Below are positions 21,118 through 32,178 of a stretch of DNA of 58,782 nucleotides, piece by piece. The position numbers and the translations under genes were made by a program. The stretch is from positions 1-58,782 of the forward strand of contig LRSR01008216.1 of assembly GCA_001579985.1 (NCBI GenBank), given 5' to 3'. The notes below the pieces were generated by a model that did no database searches, was not told the DNA's origin, and saw only the letters and a program-made list of their open reading frames with translations. The first letter of the stretch is position 1. Every line of letters begins with the position of its first letter. This DNA is from Hypsibius dujardini (Eukaryota > Tardigrada > Eutardigrada > Parachela > Hypsibiidae).

Positions 21118-24100
21118 TTATCCTTCCGCGGCACCTCCGCTTGCTGCGTTTCCCTCTCCCGGACAGTCGACATTGATGGAGAACTCTGTCTGATCCGGAG
21201 CACCCAACAGATTGGCCTTCAAACAGTCCACAGGCACGTAAATATCGCGCTGCTTGAAGGAATTACTCAAAATCCCCCCGAATCGATGGACCTCCCCGAC
21301 CCTTTTCGCTGCAATCAGTTGCGGATTCTTTTTGAGGAAGACTCGAAGCCAGTCGTAAGAGCAGTCGCAGTGCAGCAATCGTAAATGCTCCCGCACGGCT
21401 TTAGTCATGGGTCGGTCCGCCCTGTAGCCGGTGTCGAAGGTCACCTGCAATTTTATTTAAATTCAAATTTAAATTTGAATTAAATTAAAAAATTAAATAC
21501 CCTTTAATTAAAATTAGAATTAAAATTAAGATAGCTGTTTCTGTAAATAAAATAAATAAATAAAATAAATAGATTGATAAATTAAATTAAGTTTATTTTA
21601 ATTTATTTTAATTTAAATTAAATTAAATTTTACCTGCTTTAAAAACTGCAACGACTCGAAGGCGCCCTTTTCGATGTCCTTGACGGTTGACTTGGCCAGG
21701 ATGAACATGGTCAGTCGCGGGTAGAAGAGGAGATCATCTGTACGAATGACCACGTTACTGCAGTTTGACAGGCCGATGTGGGTGATGGTCGGCAGCACCA
21801 GTTCGCGAAGGGCCGACAAGCTAAACAGAGAGAACACGTTATATCTCCGAAGTTATTATATTAAGGAGGATTGTCGAATTAAAACTGTATGTATCTGGCA
21901 AATTTTCAGAGAGGAACTCAGAACGTCTCCGATTCATATTATTTTAACAACTATAATTGTGATGATTTTCAAAATTAATTTTATTGGGGCAGGATTTGAT
22001 AAAAAAAATGTCGGCAGAATTTCAAAACTGAGAAAACAATGGAAGATCCCTGATTTTGACCGTAGCAACTTCAGTTTTGGGAAATAAAAAAATTTTAAAT
22101 TTTAAAAATTTTTTAAATTCAATTTGAAATAGACTGGCATCAGCAGAATCATTTTCAAACGTCAGGGGGCGGAGCTACGGGCCATTGCCGAGCCCGACCG
22201 GAAACGTACGACTGATATTCGAGAAATGAGGCATAGCTCCGCCCCCTAACATCCAAAGAAGATTCTGCTGATGCCAGTCGATTTCAAATTGAATTTCAAA
22301 AAGGACAGTATCAAAATTCTGCCAAAAAAATGTGTTCAAACCGATGAGATTAGTTTTTAAAATCGTCATAATTATAGCTCTATTAAAAAAATATAACCGA
22401 AAACATTCTGCGTTCCCCCTTCTGAAAATTGTCCCAAGTTAAAAATGTAGAAAACACTGCACACAATACCGTACTGTAGAGTCTCAACCACTTGGTGCCA
22501 GGTTTTAATGACCCCCGTATATTATGCCCTGCAGTCATAATATACGGGGCTCATTAAAAACTAGCGCCAAATGGTCGAGACTTTACCGTACCTGAAGTCG
22601 GGGTAATCCGCCACGATGAGGATGATTAAAATGTCCGCCACCGGGTCGAAGAAATTCTGCTTAAAATCTCTTTTCCCGTGGATGGTCACTTCAAGACCGC
22701 GACTGGCATTGAGTCGTTGAATTTTGGTGAAAAAGTACTGAATCTCAATGTTGCTCGCGTCGGCTGTACACGTCGCGATCAAACCGAGTCCGTCCGCGCA
22801 GTTGTTGGATTTCTTCCCGATCCGGCAGTTATCCGTGTTCACACCGAGACACTTCTCCGGAGCGACGCGATTCATCAGGAAGGTCGGATGGTGAAACATT
22901 GCGGCCACTGCCGCAGTGGGCGTGGTTATGGGAATGTTGTCGGGCAGATCCGGCGTGATGTTCTTAAGAAGGTCTCCGTCGTTGGAAGCTGCCATGGTCG
23001 TGTCGATCGTGTCTGGCTGTTGCGACGATGGCGTGCTTGTCCATTTAGAACTAGTCGATTTGCCTGCAATACCGAAGGTCCCAAAATTCCCAAAAGTTCC
23101 AAAAGTCCCAAAAGTTCCAAAAAAACCAAAAGTTCCAAAAGTTCCAAAAATCCCTAAATTTTTTATTTCTAAATTTATTTCCTTCAAATATTAAAATTTA
23201 CTTGTAAAATAATAAATATTTAAATATTTTGTCATTATTTTACCTTGAGATCTATTCATTTTGCTTACGCATATTCATGTCTATAAACGTTTATAAATTT
23301 TATTGGAATTTGTCCTATTTTACTTCATACATGTTTATGTGGTTGAATTGCATTTAAATATATTGAAACATGTTGCGTTATTTTACTCTGAGATTTATTT
23401 CTTTCGATTTTGCTGATGGCCGTTTATATTATTTATTATTTATATAAAATGATTGACAGTGAGGGATCAATGGATTAAAATGCAGATCGACTGTAGAATT
23501 AGGACCTCATGATCAAGGTTGATGGACTCTTAATTGTAATTTGAGAGATGGTCAGAAATGTGATTTGCTGCGCCTGTGGTCATGCCAAATTTGAATACTT
23601 TCATATGTGAAATTTGATCGTTTTATCTCCTTTTCTGAATTTGAATTTGAATTTTTGAATTTCTGAATTTCTGAATTTTTGAATTTTTGAACTTGAATTT
23701 TTTGAATTTCAAATTATCACGTTGAAAACTCAATTTGAAATCGCTTGGCACTGGCAGAACGTTTATTGGATGTCAGGGGGCGGAGCTATGCGTCATTTTT
23801 GAAGTATAACTCGTAAGTATTCGGTCGCCTCGAAAATGACCCGTAGCTCCGCCCCCTGACGTCCAAAATCGATTCTGCTGATGTCAATCGATTTTAAATT
23901 GAATTTCAAAAAATTTGATGTCAAAACTCTTTAAATTCACGCATTTCCCAAATTGAAGTGCTAACAATCAAAATCAGGTGAAAATGGAATCTCCCAGTGG
24001 AATCTTCCAAACTTTGAAATTATGCCAAAAAAACAATTTCAGACCCTGGTCAAGGAGATAAATGTTGCAAATCATCATAATTATAGTTCTAATAAAAATT

Positions 24101-25457
24101 AGAAAAGCGGAGACATTCTGGGTTTCCCCTTTTGAAAATCGTTCTAAGAAGGTTTAAATTTAAATAATTTAAAGTTAATATTTAAGTAGTTTAAATAGTT
24201 CAATAGTTTAATAGAGGACTGACCGGTACAGCCGTAGGCCTTGCGGATTTTGAGGACGTCCAAATCGCTGAGTCCGTCGGTCTGGCCAATTGTGCCTCCG
24301 CGCAGTTTCGGCACAATCGTCGGCAGAGCCGGATCCACGGCGAAGACGTTGAACGGATAATGCGTAATGGATGTGATGTCGTATGGCAATTCATCCTGCT
24401 TGCTGCTGACGTATTTTCCGAAACTATCTTTCAAAACTAAAAACAAACAAAAAGAATTAGATGTTTTTATCAAAAGCGAACTTGGTGACTGCGTCAGCTA
24501 ATTTTCTCCTACAAGGGTTTTTTATTACTTTTTTTTAAAAAATTTAAAATTTTATACATTTTTTTGTTAATTAAAATTCTTTTTTAATTTTTCTTTAAAT
24601 TTATTTAAGTTTTATTTAAATTTAGTTATTTAATTTAAATTTAGCAATTCTATTTAGCGCTTACCGGCAGGGTCAATATTGTCTTCGTTAAGCGTAACAA
24701 AGTCGTCCCGATCCACTCGGGCGTTTTCGTGGTAGAAGCCCAGCGCGTGCATCAGAACGTGCTGGATGACGCCGGAATTTTCAACACAGCCGTTTCGGAG
24801 GGACAACAACTGTAATTCGCCTTGAAAGCCTACACTTGAAAAACATCTATAAAAACAGTAAAAATGTAATTTATTGCGCAGTTAAAAAATGCTGATTCAT
24901 TATAAGTTTGCTTGTTGCCTTGTTTTTTATGGCAATTTATTTTTTCAAGTGACGTACGCGAATCCACGTATGATACTGAGGTAGTCCGCCTGCAGGGTCC
25001 ACGGGACGAAACGGATGCAGCCGTCGGTGGCGACGGAAGTGGCCTTCAGTGTGCCCTCAATCAACTCCCTCTCCGCTTTACCTCAAATTACGACAGACAA
25101 AATTTCAACCCACACCGCAAAAGTTAAAATTGCTGGAGAATGATTCTTTAAATTAAATTAAATTTTAAAAATAAAAAAAATTTTAACTAAAAAAAATTTA
25201 AAATTTTTTTATTTAATTTTTTATTCATTTTTTTTTATTTAAATAAGTTTTTTTTTAATTTTTAACTTTAACTTTTAAAAATTATTTTTTTTAAAACTTT
25301 TAAAAATTAGTTTATTTTTTATTTTTTTTAATTAATAATTTCGAGTTTTGTCATACGCACTGCACTTACTGAATTTCTCGCTGACGTTGTAAGGGATGAC
25401 ACCCGATTTCCACCGTGCAGTTTTATCGTTGAATACATCCACCGGTTTGAATTGCCC
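21118..25457 (-). CDS. Astacin pseudoprotease fused to leucine-rich repeats (gene C)
   Basis: Seven exons join in frame: 25457-25370, 25075-24958, 24846-24665, 24436-24224, 23063-22592, 21820-21634 and 21444-21118 (528 codons plus stop). The 5' leader exon is missing. Residues 1-200 are an astacin domain: TARWKSGVIPYNV near the start, CIRFVP, then [16 protein letters not shown] at 96-111, SITHYPF at 152-158, and a C-terminal LKIRKAYGC. The zinc histidines are kept, but the catalytic Glu is Val (HVLMH instead of HExxH) and the Met-turn methionine is Thr (SITHY). Residues 201-357 are a Ser/Thr- then Cys-containing linker. Residues 358-420 look like leucine-rich repeats (LSALRELVLP, FYPRLTMFIL, FESLQFLK), and 421-528 like an LRR C-cap (HCDCSYDWLRVFL). 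It is probably a secreted binding protein rather than a protease. The introns hold several foldback elements. Confidence 0.8.
21893..22438. mobile_element. Foldback MITE, copy 1 (GGGGGCGGAGC arms)
   Basis: Long imperfect inverted arms. Inner arms: CAGGGGGCGGAGCTACGG at about 22165-22182 against CATAGCTCCGCCCCCTAAC at about 22231-22249. Outer arms reach AAATTTTCAGAGAGGAACTC on the left and TTCTGAAAATTGTCCCAAG on the right. It sits in an intron of gene C and is related to the copy at 23.7-24.15 kb. Confidence 0.75.
22474..22588. mobile_element. 115-bp hairpin MITE with TA duplication
   Basis: Arms CTGTAGAGTCTCAACCACTT and, inverted, CGGTAAAGTCTCGACCATTT surround a near-palindrome centred on CCCTGCAGT. 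TA flanks both ends (22472-22473 and 22589-22590), as for Tc1/mariner/pogo-type insertions. It begins three bases inside the 5' splice site that ends the 472-nt exon of gene C. Confidence 0.7.
23072..23158. repeat. 10-11 bp minisatellite at a 3' splice site
   Basis: Tandem TTTTGGAAC units on the minus strand directly precede the GTATTGCAG acceptor of gene C exon 5. The frame stays open through the array and would encode Gly-Thr-Phe repeats if the intron end were retained. Confidence 0.75.
23735..24148. mobile_element. Foldback MITE, copy 2 (GGGGGCGGAGC arms)
   Basis: CAGGGGGCGGAGCTATGCG at about 23775 is inverted as GTAGCTCCGCCCCCTGACG at about 23843. The right outer arm matches copy 1, ending TTTTGAAAATCGTTCTAAG. 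The left outer arm is diverged or replaced. It lies in another intron of gene C. Confidence 0.7.
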
Positions 25458-26596
25458 CTGAAACAAATCATGTGATATGCTTTTAAATATATACAAATAT
25501 TAATATAATATATTATTATGAGACGCCGACAATAAAAATATAACGTCTTCATTTTTAGCTTTCGAGAAGACATTCGCAAATTTCTAACTTTCAAAAAGTT
25601 TAGAAATAATCAGTCTAACACGTCTGAAAAATTAACCCAAAACGTGTATTTTGATTTTTCGAAAAGTGTCGAAAAGTGACCACTGCTTTTTCTTATTTAA
25701 CCCTCTGAGTGCCGGTCAGCTTACACTGGCTTAATTCTTCCTTCAAACTCCATTTGCTCATCGAGCATTTGCACTTTTTTGATAAGGTTTTTTGTTTTGA
25801 TCCTCTAACAGAACCGTAAAGTATAAAGTAAAAACAACTTTTGAAAAAAAACTTTCGGAAGTGGTGAGAACTCATTAAGCCAAACTTGGCTTAAACTTAA
25901 ATGGCATGTATAATAACTTGCGGTGCGTGCTGAAAAAAAAATTCCGGGCTTCGAAATTAAAAAGGGTCCTAACCAACAACCATACCGATGAAATCCAGTT
26001 GAAAATGAAATAAACAAGCAATCGAGAGCGGAATGAAAAAATTGAACTCACTAGGAAGATGTTTTGATTCAGGTGTTTCGAAAACGTGGCATTGCCAATG
26101 GCAATGGCAGTGGCAATGGCAGTACAAAATGGCAATGGCAATGGCAATGGCAGTACAAAATGGTAATGGCAGTGACATTTCAGTATTGCGAAACTTGACT
26201 TAGTGATCGACTTAGTGACAGTGACTTAGAAATTGACCACTACTAGACACTACTCAGTCACAAATCATCAAAAGAATGCTTGATTAACATCTGTGAAAAA
26301 AATTACGCGCAAATCGACTACAGTAATTTCCTAAAAAGAAAAATATTTGATACACTGCACGTAGTGGACACTGAACAGTGAGTTAAAAAAACCAATAAAA
26401 TATATGAATATATGAGACCAGAAGGTTATTAATTGTGGGTAGGGCGGGAACTCAATTCGTTCAGGATAATCCGACAAAAGTGACGTTTTCTGAAACAAAC
26501 TGAGTTAGAACATGGCGATAAACAGTGGTGAAAAGAATTCGTCGGTAGATAAAAATAATGATGGAATACAAGATCGGAATAACACACTTACAATCA
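25458..26596. other. 5' side of gene C, leader exon not found
   Basis: A signal-peptide exon for gene C should lie here or further upstream, but none is convincing. The stretch holds an ATGGCA microsatellite element at about 26080-26170 and AT-rich DNA. Confidence 0.4.
26080..26175 (-). repeat. CCATTG microsatellite element, copy 1
   Basis: GTTTCGAAAACGTGGCATTG followed by CAATGG-type hexamers and AGTACAAAATGG blocks. The same unique edge and hexamers recur inverted at 28240-28335, so this is a dispersed element rather than an isolated microsatellite. Confidence 0.7.
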
Positions 26597-27493
26597 GCGC
26601 CAAAGGGAGCGTAGTGCAGCAATGTGGCCCGGCTTGACCTTCGGAACTGAGTTCGAGGAAACCGAAAAAACCGTCTCGGTAAATTTCGGCAATTCGCACT
26701 TCTGCAAATATTTATTGACACAGTCCCTCGTGATGTGAAGGTAAACGCTGCTGACACTGGAAGTCTCCACTCCATTCTTCAAGAAAAATTGGGGCAGGCG
26801 TGTCACTAGCACGGCGTCGAACGGGATGCGTGGCACGACGCCCTCCTTGCGAAAATAGTCGCGGCACTGTATGCATTTTTCTAACTTGACCGAACGATCC
26901 TCCAAAAACCAGAACTCGAACTCTCCTTGCATGGGCAAAGGTTTCGTGACGTCAGGCCGAATGTTGAAGAGGGTCAGGTCCGCGTATTTATTCGGGATCT
27001 ATAAATTAATATTTTTGAACTGTTGTTTGTCTGTCTCTTTGTCTGCCTGTCTCGCTGTCAGCCTGCCTGCCTGCCTGCCTGCCTGCCTCTTTCTCTGTCT
27101 GTTTGATGTAGGCAAGCTCATTCTGCATTTTTTATCATTAGCTCATTGTAATTCTATTATAATAATAACCCCGCAACTCATTTAAGTATTAAAGCAGATC
27201 ATAATATTTTCCCTTTGACGTACCGACTATAATGATCCAAATGCTCGGCATTCCCACTCTTATCCCTCTCATTCAAAAAGTACTGACGCGCCAACGGATC
27301 CATCGATGCCAGAAATTCCGGATCAAGGGATGTGCTGGAACTGAAAACAAAATTGAATGAAAAATCTAACAAATCATCCATGAATATTTAAACATACAGA
27401 TTTTGACTCGCAGTATACGAGTCATCCGGGTAGTCTTCCGCTTCGCTGCTACCACGACTTTCCCCCAATTCCATTGTCCGATACGGATGACAA
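26597..27493 (-). CDS. Unrecognised gene, three exons visible
   Basis: Exon 1 starts with ATG at 27473 (MELGESRGSSEAEDYPDDSY), acidic and without a signal peptide. It is spliced at AATCT|GTATGT to an exon at about 27362-27239 (after TTTTGTTTTCAG) containing SLDPEFLASMDPLARQYFLN. A third, larger exon runs from about 26999 (after TTTATAG) to the stop at about 26597, with DLTLFNIRPDV, FEFWFLEDRSVKLEKCIQC and VNKYLQKCELP. The junction between exons 2 and 3 does not keep frame as drawn, so an exon is missing or there is a lesion; the intron there contains a (CCTG)n tract. Probably intracellular. I recognise no domain. Confidence 0.5.
27025..27105 (+). repeat. (CCTG)n/(TCTG)n microsatellite
   Basis: CCTGCCTGCCTGCCTG run. 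Confidence 0.9.
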
Positions 27494-27602
27494 TTCTATG
27501 ATGCGGAGCCCAAAGCGGAAAGAGTATTCGAAAATATTATAACGATCGAAGACCCAAATTTGCACAACCAAGAACCATGCAAGCAAAATATGTGATGCTC
27601 TA

Positions 27603-27768
27603 CTGTACAATCAACGACAAGATGGAGTACACTGGAGGGTTTGGGGTATGGGCAAAAGGAGCGGAGCAGGGGTTGGTTGATTGTTCGATTGTTCGAAAAC
27701 CACTCCGTTCCCCGCCCCTTTTGCCCATTCCCCGGACCCTCCAGTGTACTCAATCTTGTCGTTGACTG
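27603..27768. repeat. Foldback element upstream of the unrecognised gene
   Basis: TCAACGACAAGATGGAGTAC at about 27611 and GTACTCAATCTTGTCGTTGA at about 27747 are near-perfect inverted partners. The similarity continues inward through GTACACTGGAGGGT and GGGCAAAAGG for about 65 bp per arm. It lies just 5' of the start of the gene at 27.47 kb. Confidence 0.8.
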
Positions 27769-28239
27769 TAGGTCTGGTTCAGAATCTCGCCATGCGGTGA
27801 TTTGGTCTCTCATTCACTGTAGGTCAGGGAGCCGACTGCCTGTTGATTTCCTACATGCTGAATGTCTATTTTTAGATTTCGCCACAATAAAGGATGAATC
27901 ATCCATACATTTCCCATGTAGCTAACGCTGTCTGCCTATGCGCCTTCAAAAATATCGGGCAAAATTACAATGCAGCTAAGGGCCGCCAATACTAGTCATA
28001 GTAGCTGGTATACCAGCGTTAATGAAGTCTGGGTGGGGGCTGGTCAATTTTTATTAACAAATCGAATCGCTGACCAATAAAAGTCATTCGATCTCCTTAA
28101 GACACTGAGGGAAGGGGACCTTCCTGATTTGTCGATGCATACTGTATTCCTTTTCCGAGCTTATTCAAAAAATTTATCACGGTGATTTATGGGTGACCAG
28201 CGTCCAGTATTGGGTAATTCCGATCGGAATATACTGCGG

Positions 28240-28335
28240 AAATATTATTGCCATTGCCATTGCCATTGCCATTCTGTACTGCCATTGCCACTGCCATTGC
28301 CATTGCCATTGGCAATGCCACGTTTTCGAAACACC
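28240..28335 (+). repeat. CCATTG microsatellite element, copy 2
   Basis: CCATTG hexamers, CATTCTGTACTGCC, then CAATGCCACGTTTTCGAAAC. This is the inverted match of the element at 26080-26175. It abuts and truncates the chitinase exon. Confidence 0.7.
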
Positions 28336-28480
28336 CTGTGGGCTTACTACGAGATCTGTCATGCGATCAAGTCCGACCACGGCGTTTACGTGTTTGACAA
28401 GGAAATTGAAGCGTCATACGCCTATAACCCAGGCTTTTGGGTGGATGGGCTACAACGACATCACGACTGTCCGCGCTAAG
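28330..28480 (+). pseudogene. GH18 chitinase-like exon fragment
   Basis: The frame reads LWAYYEICHAIKSDHGVYVF, DKEIEASYAYNPGFWV, and then in a shifted frame GYNDITTVRAK before a GTGAG donor. This order (AYYEIC, a D-E segment, ASYAY, W-V-GYDD-like, KxK) is the late part of a glycoside hydrolase family 18 catalytic domain. Four extra bases after TTTTGGGTG shift the frame. The 5' side is cut by the CCATTG repeat. No neighbouring chitinase exon was found on either side, so it is a relic. Confidence 0.75.
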
Positions 28481-30707
28481 GTGAGACTTTTAATTTTTTC
28501 AAGGGATTAAGTAATTCTGCTTTTTTTCAAGTAGGATCTATGACCCTGAAACGTCGGTCCATGGGTGGGCGTAATATCAAAGGCAATTGTGTCAGATGCA
28601 AATTCAAAACATTGGTTCGGCGTTATTAATCAGTTCGAAACTTTTTTTGTGTGGAGTGGAATGCTACAAAAAAGCCCTAAACCTCAATTTGTCTTCTAAT
28701 TCAGTTAAAACTTGTTATATTTCCTAATTTGCATAAACTTGTAGTAGATAAATGGGAGCTATTTTTGATATTTCATCCAACATTATTTATGATAAAATTT
28801 TCTACCTTTGACGACCTTTCGGAATCCTGGGTCTTGATGTTTCAGACCTCCAGATCCTCATTAGTTTCGAATGCTCCCAAACGATCCCACTTACTTTCAC
28901 ATGTGCTTAACAGTTTTTGCTTGCCTCTTCTGCGCCCATCCCTGGAGGTCCCGATGATGATCTTCAAACTAAGCCAGTTTGGATATGGTTACAGCAAAAA
29001 TACACAAAAAACATACAAACGGCACAAAAAAGTAGGAGAAATAGAAGGCGTTTTCTTGGACACATCTTGCGCGGGTGGATTGAAGTTCTGGGGTCGCACA
29101 ACAAACTTCGCTCACATCTGACTCCTGTTCGGGCGCGGGGAAGCATTATCGTAGAAAGGAACTCGAGTAATTTACCCCGTCTCTAACGTTTTTTTTTACA
29201 GTGATTTGCCGGTCCGCCAAACCGCGGTGTGACGTCACTGTCACAGTCGATTTTATACGAGTAGGTGAAGTCGCTGATAATATTCGTGCTCTCGTCGCCT
29301 GCTAGAAACAAGTCATCTTAAATACACGTGCGGCCTGGCTTGCTCCTGTCCTTGTCATTCACTGCCCGTTGGGAAATGCGCGTTTGGCTGCGGTTTAAGA
29401 AAGACATTTCCGCCTTTGGTGTTTGAAGCTGGAAGAAAACCAAATAAACCCAAACCCACTACTAATACTGAAACAGTGGGACTTGAATGACAATAAAAAA
29501 GGAGTGGCCATATATGAGACTGATTTCTTGTGTATGTATTCAACCTTTGAATTCACTAACCATCCGTGTTTGAAACCACAATCGGGACAAGCACCGTGTT
29601 CGCGTCAAGATGCATGCTGTTCTGATCGGATGCGAGATCTTCTCCGAAGCCGTTCTGTCATCAAGGATTGGTTATCACGGAAAGGCTTGTGTTTGCACTT
29701 ACAATCGTGGAATCTATTTACCAAGATATCTACTGAAGTTGGTCCTTTCACGTTCCAGGGTCCGCAGCGCACGGCGGAGTTTTCAACATTGCCGGGCAAT
29801 ACCCACATTCGGTTTCCAACCCGTATGAAGGTTGTTGTAGGGACTAATTTAAAAGAGAGTTAAAATTAAATCCACGTTATTGGTCAGGTGAACTCTATTT
29901 CTGTTTCAAAGTGTTTCAAAGTGCCGCACTTGAAACCTTTTATCCAACCAATGAAAAATGTATTCTGTTGCTTAACTATTTAAGTTATAGAAGAGTATTT
30001 CATATCAACAAAGTAGCTTATCTTGAGAGGAAGTAATACGTTATTGCAGTTTTCAAAAAGTGTTCATGTTGACTTCAAACACGTTTACGGAATATGATAC
30101 TGCTAAGAACTTTGTCATAACTTGCCAGTACAATAAAGCTAAGGGCTCATTCAAAAGTAGACGACTCGAGGTGATAGTGTGCGAGCCGAAGGCCAGTAGA
30201 GAGAGCGTAAGAATGCTCAAACGGATATGCATTTTCGAGGCATCAGAGAAAGGTAGAATGTTGTGTTACTTACTACTAGAATTAAGAGATTTTTCTGCTT
30301 TTGAAGGAAAAGCGAGCAGCCAAGGCAATACGAACTTAAAAATTACTGGCTGTATACCATAAGGCGGAATACATTGACTCGATGCGATATATCATCTTTG
30401 GTTCTAACGCAACAGAAACCGGTTTGATGTAACTTTACTATTTGCATTTGCAATCCTACTGTTGCTTTATGGTCTGATTTCATAAATCGACATCAAAGGC
30501 ACGCAATAAAACGAAAGCCTACGAGGCGTTCAGGGAAACGAGAACCACAGCCCTCTCAACAGCTAAAGTCATTGAACAAGTACGAGAATCTAATTTTTTA
30601 TACTGAATTGCCTACTGAATTACTTTAACTATCGCCCACACCGCCTGGAACTGCCTACAAATTACAGAGGTAAACAGCTTTATGTTCAAATTGTACATTG
30701 AGACAGT
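28481..30707. other. No recognised gene
   Basis: Several open frames occur (29423-29863 plus, 29808-29605 minus, 30060-30362 plus) without family signals. A minus-strand stretch at about 29305-29198 after CTAG encodes DESTNIISDFTYSYKIDCDS, which could be an exon. Confidence 0.4.
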
Positions 30708-31709
30708 TTTGAATACATTTTTCGATACAAATAAAGGAAAGAAAAAATCTAAAAATTGATTTTGGAAAATTGTTGAATTTTGGATCCCACATTACAAAAC
30801 ACCAGGTTATGTGATGTTGCGAAAGGTTAAGTTCCTGTTCTTAATTTTTGGAGTCATTCCCGTGTGAATATTTTATTATGAAGAATCGTATGGGACGACT
30901 AAACCTTGATTCCATGTAATTTGATTTCCAAGGCAACAAATACTTGAAGGGAACACCTTTGCAGATTCGTGAATTTTCACTAACTGGAGTTATGTTTGTA
31001 GTGGTTGTGTATTGCATGTTGAATACGTACAGGAGGAACATATACATATATTGGCAGTGGGGGTTGCGGCAAAGCAGTCAATCAATGAACTTGCGTGCCG
31101 ATCTATTCGACTGCTCTCCCAGTATCTTTTCCCATGCATAGAAATCAACTCATCATCCGTCGAATGGGTACCGCAATGGGTAACACGATAGGGGTAACAT
31201 GGCCTACACTCGACATGCGCGTAAATGCTTCTCAAGTATACTGCTATACTCGCAGAATCCTTAAACACGCTTCCCACATGAGTTTTGCCGAAAAAATACC
31301 GCTACAGGACTGTTACAAAACTCATCACATCATTATTATCATCACTAGTACCGCTTGAAGGATTTAAAAACCGAACTTTACGTGTTTAAATAGTCATTTT
31401 TTCTAACGTCAAACCCAGTAGGAACAACAAACTCCAAAGTCCAATTTGACGGATGGTAGAGCCGTATTGCCTACATCTTGAACTTTCAGTGGCCTTTGCA
31501 ACCCAAGTATAGTCACAACTGACCAGCTTAGTCATGTCATTGCCATTGCACAGAGAAATCCTTCTGGCTAAATTTTTCCATGATTTGTACCCTAGCAAAT
31601 TTATTACCGGTGTTAGAATCGGACAGAAACATTTATAAAGACCAACATTGTAACCGTTGCTAGTACAATAGAAGAGTGACATGAGTTTATTTTAGGTCCA
31701 ACAGTAAGT

Positions 31710-32068
31710 TTAGGTGCAAAAGAAGCCGAGGGTGAGTAAACACCAAGGGAATGCCTGCGCGCCATCTTTTCCGTTAGCGGGAGCCGCTGCGCCAAGATAT
31801 TTGATGAGAACGGCCTGCTTGTTTGTCGCAGCAACAAACTCATCCATCGCCGCTTGGCCGCCCTTCCGAAAGAGTTCCTCGCTCACTTGTTGAAGCATTT
31901 TCTGTCGCCCAAAAGAACCAGTTAACCGCAACATAATCAGACAAACTTTGTAGTCTCACATCGTTGCCTTACCGTTTTGTCCGCATCTGTAGCAGCAGAA
32001 ACCTGCAAAACGATCAAGGCTAGAGCAACTACTGCGACGATGCCGGCGTGACCGTTGAAGTGGACCAT
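31710..32068 (-). CDS. Small secreted peptide 2, right copy
   Basis: Exons 32068-31973 and 31901-31710, 95 residues. It is identical in plan to the left copy, including the C-terminal PWCLLTLGFFCT. One visible coding difference is that the helix reads AAMDEF instead of AAVDEF. TATA box and AATAAA are conserved. Confidence 0.85.
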
Positions 32069-32170
32069 GTTCAGGGCAGGCGGTGGAAACGGTTTTAATG
32101 TCCTAAACAGCTTATAAATGATTGCTTGCGAACGTAATATTTATGGACAGTTTGAGTAGTAATTGGGACC

Positions 32171-32178
32171 CTTTTATA
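32171..32178 (-). promoter_or_regulatory. TATA box of peptide 2, right copy
   Basis: Complement of CTTTTATA; mirror of the site at 16069-16076. Confidence 0.55.

Noticed and set aside
22678-23157. 159-residue plus-strand frame ending in a Lys/Ser/Pro repeat
   Set aside because: Antisense shadow of gene C exon 5 and its minisatellite.
28189-28330. Possible CRISPR-like or satellite array of CCATTG
   Set aside because: Hexamer repeats without spacers in a eukaryotic context; better explained as an element-borne microsatellite.
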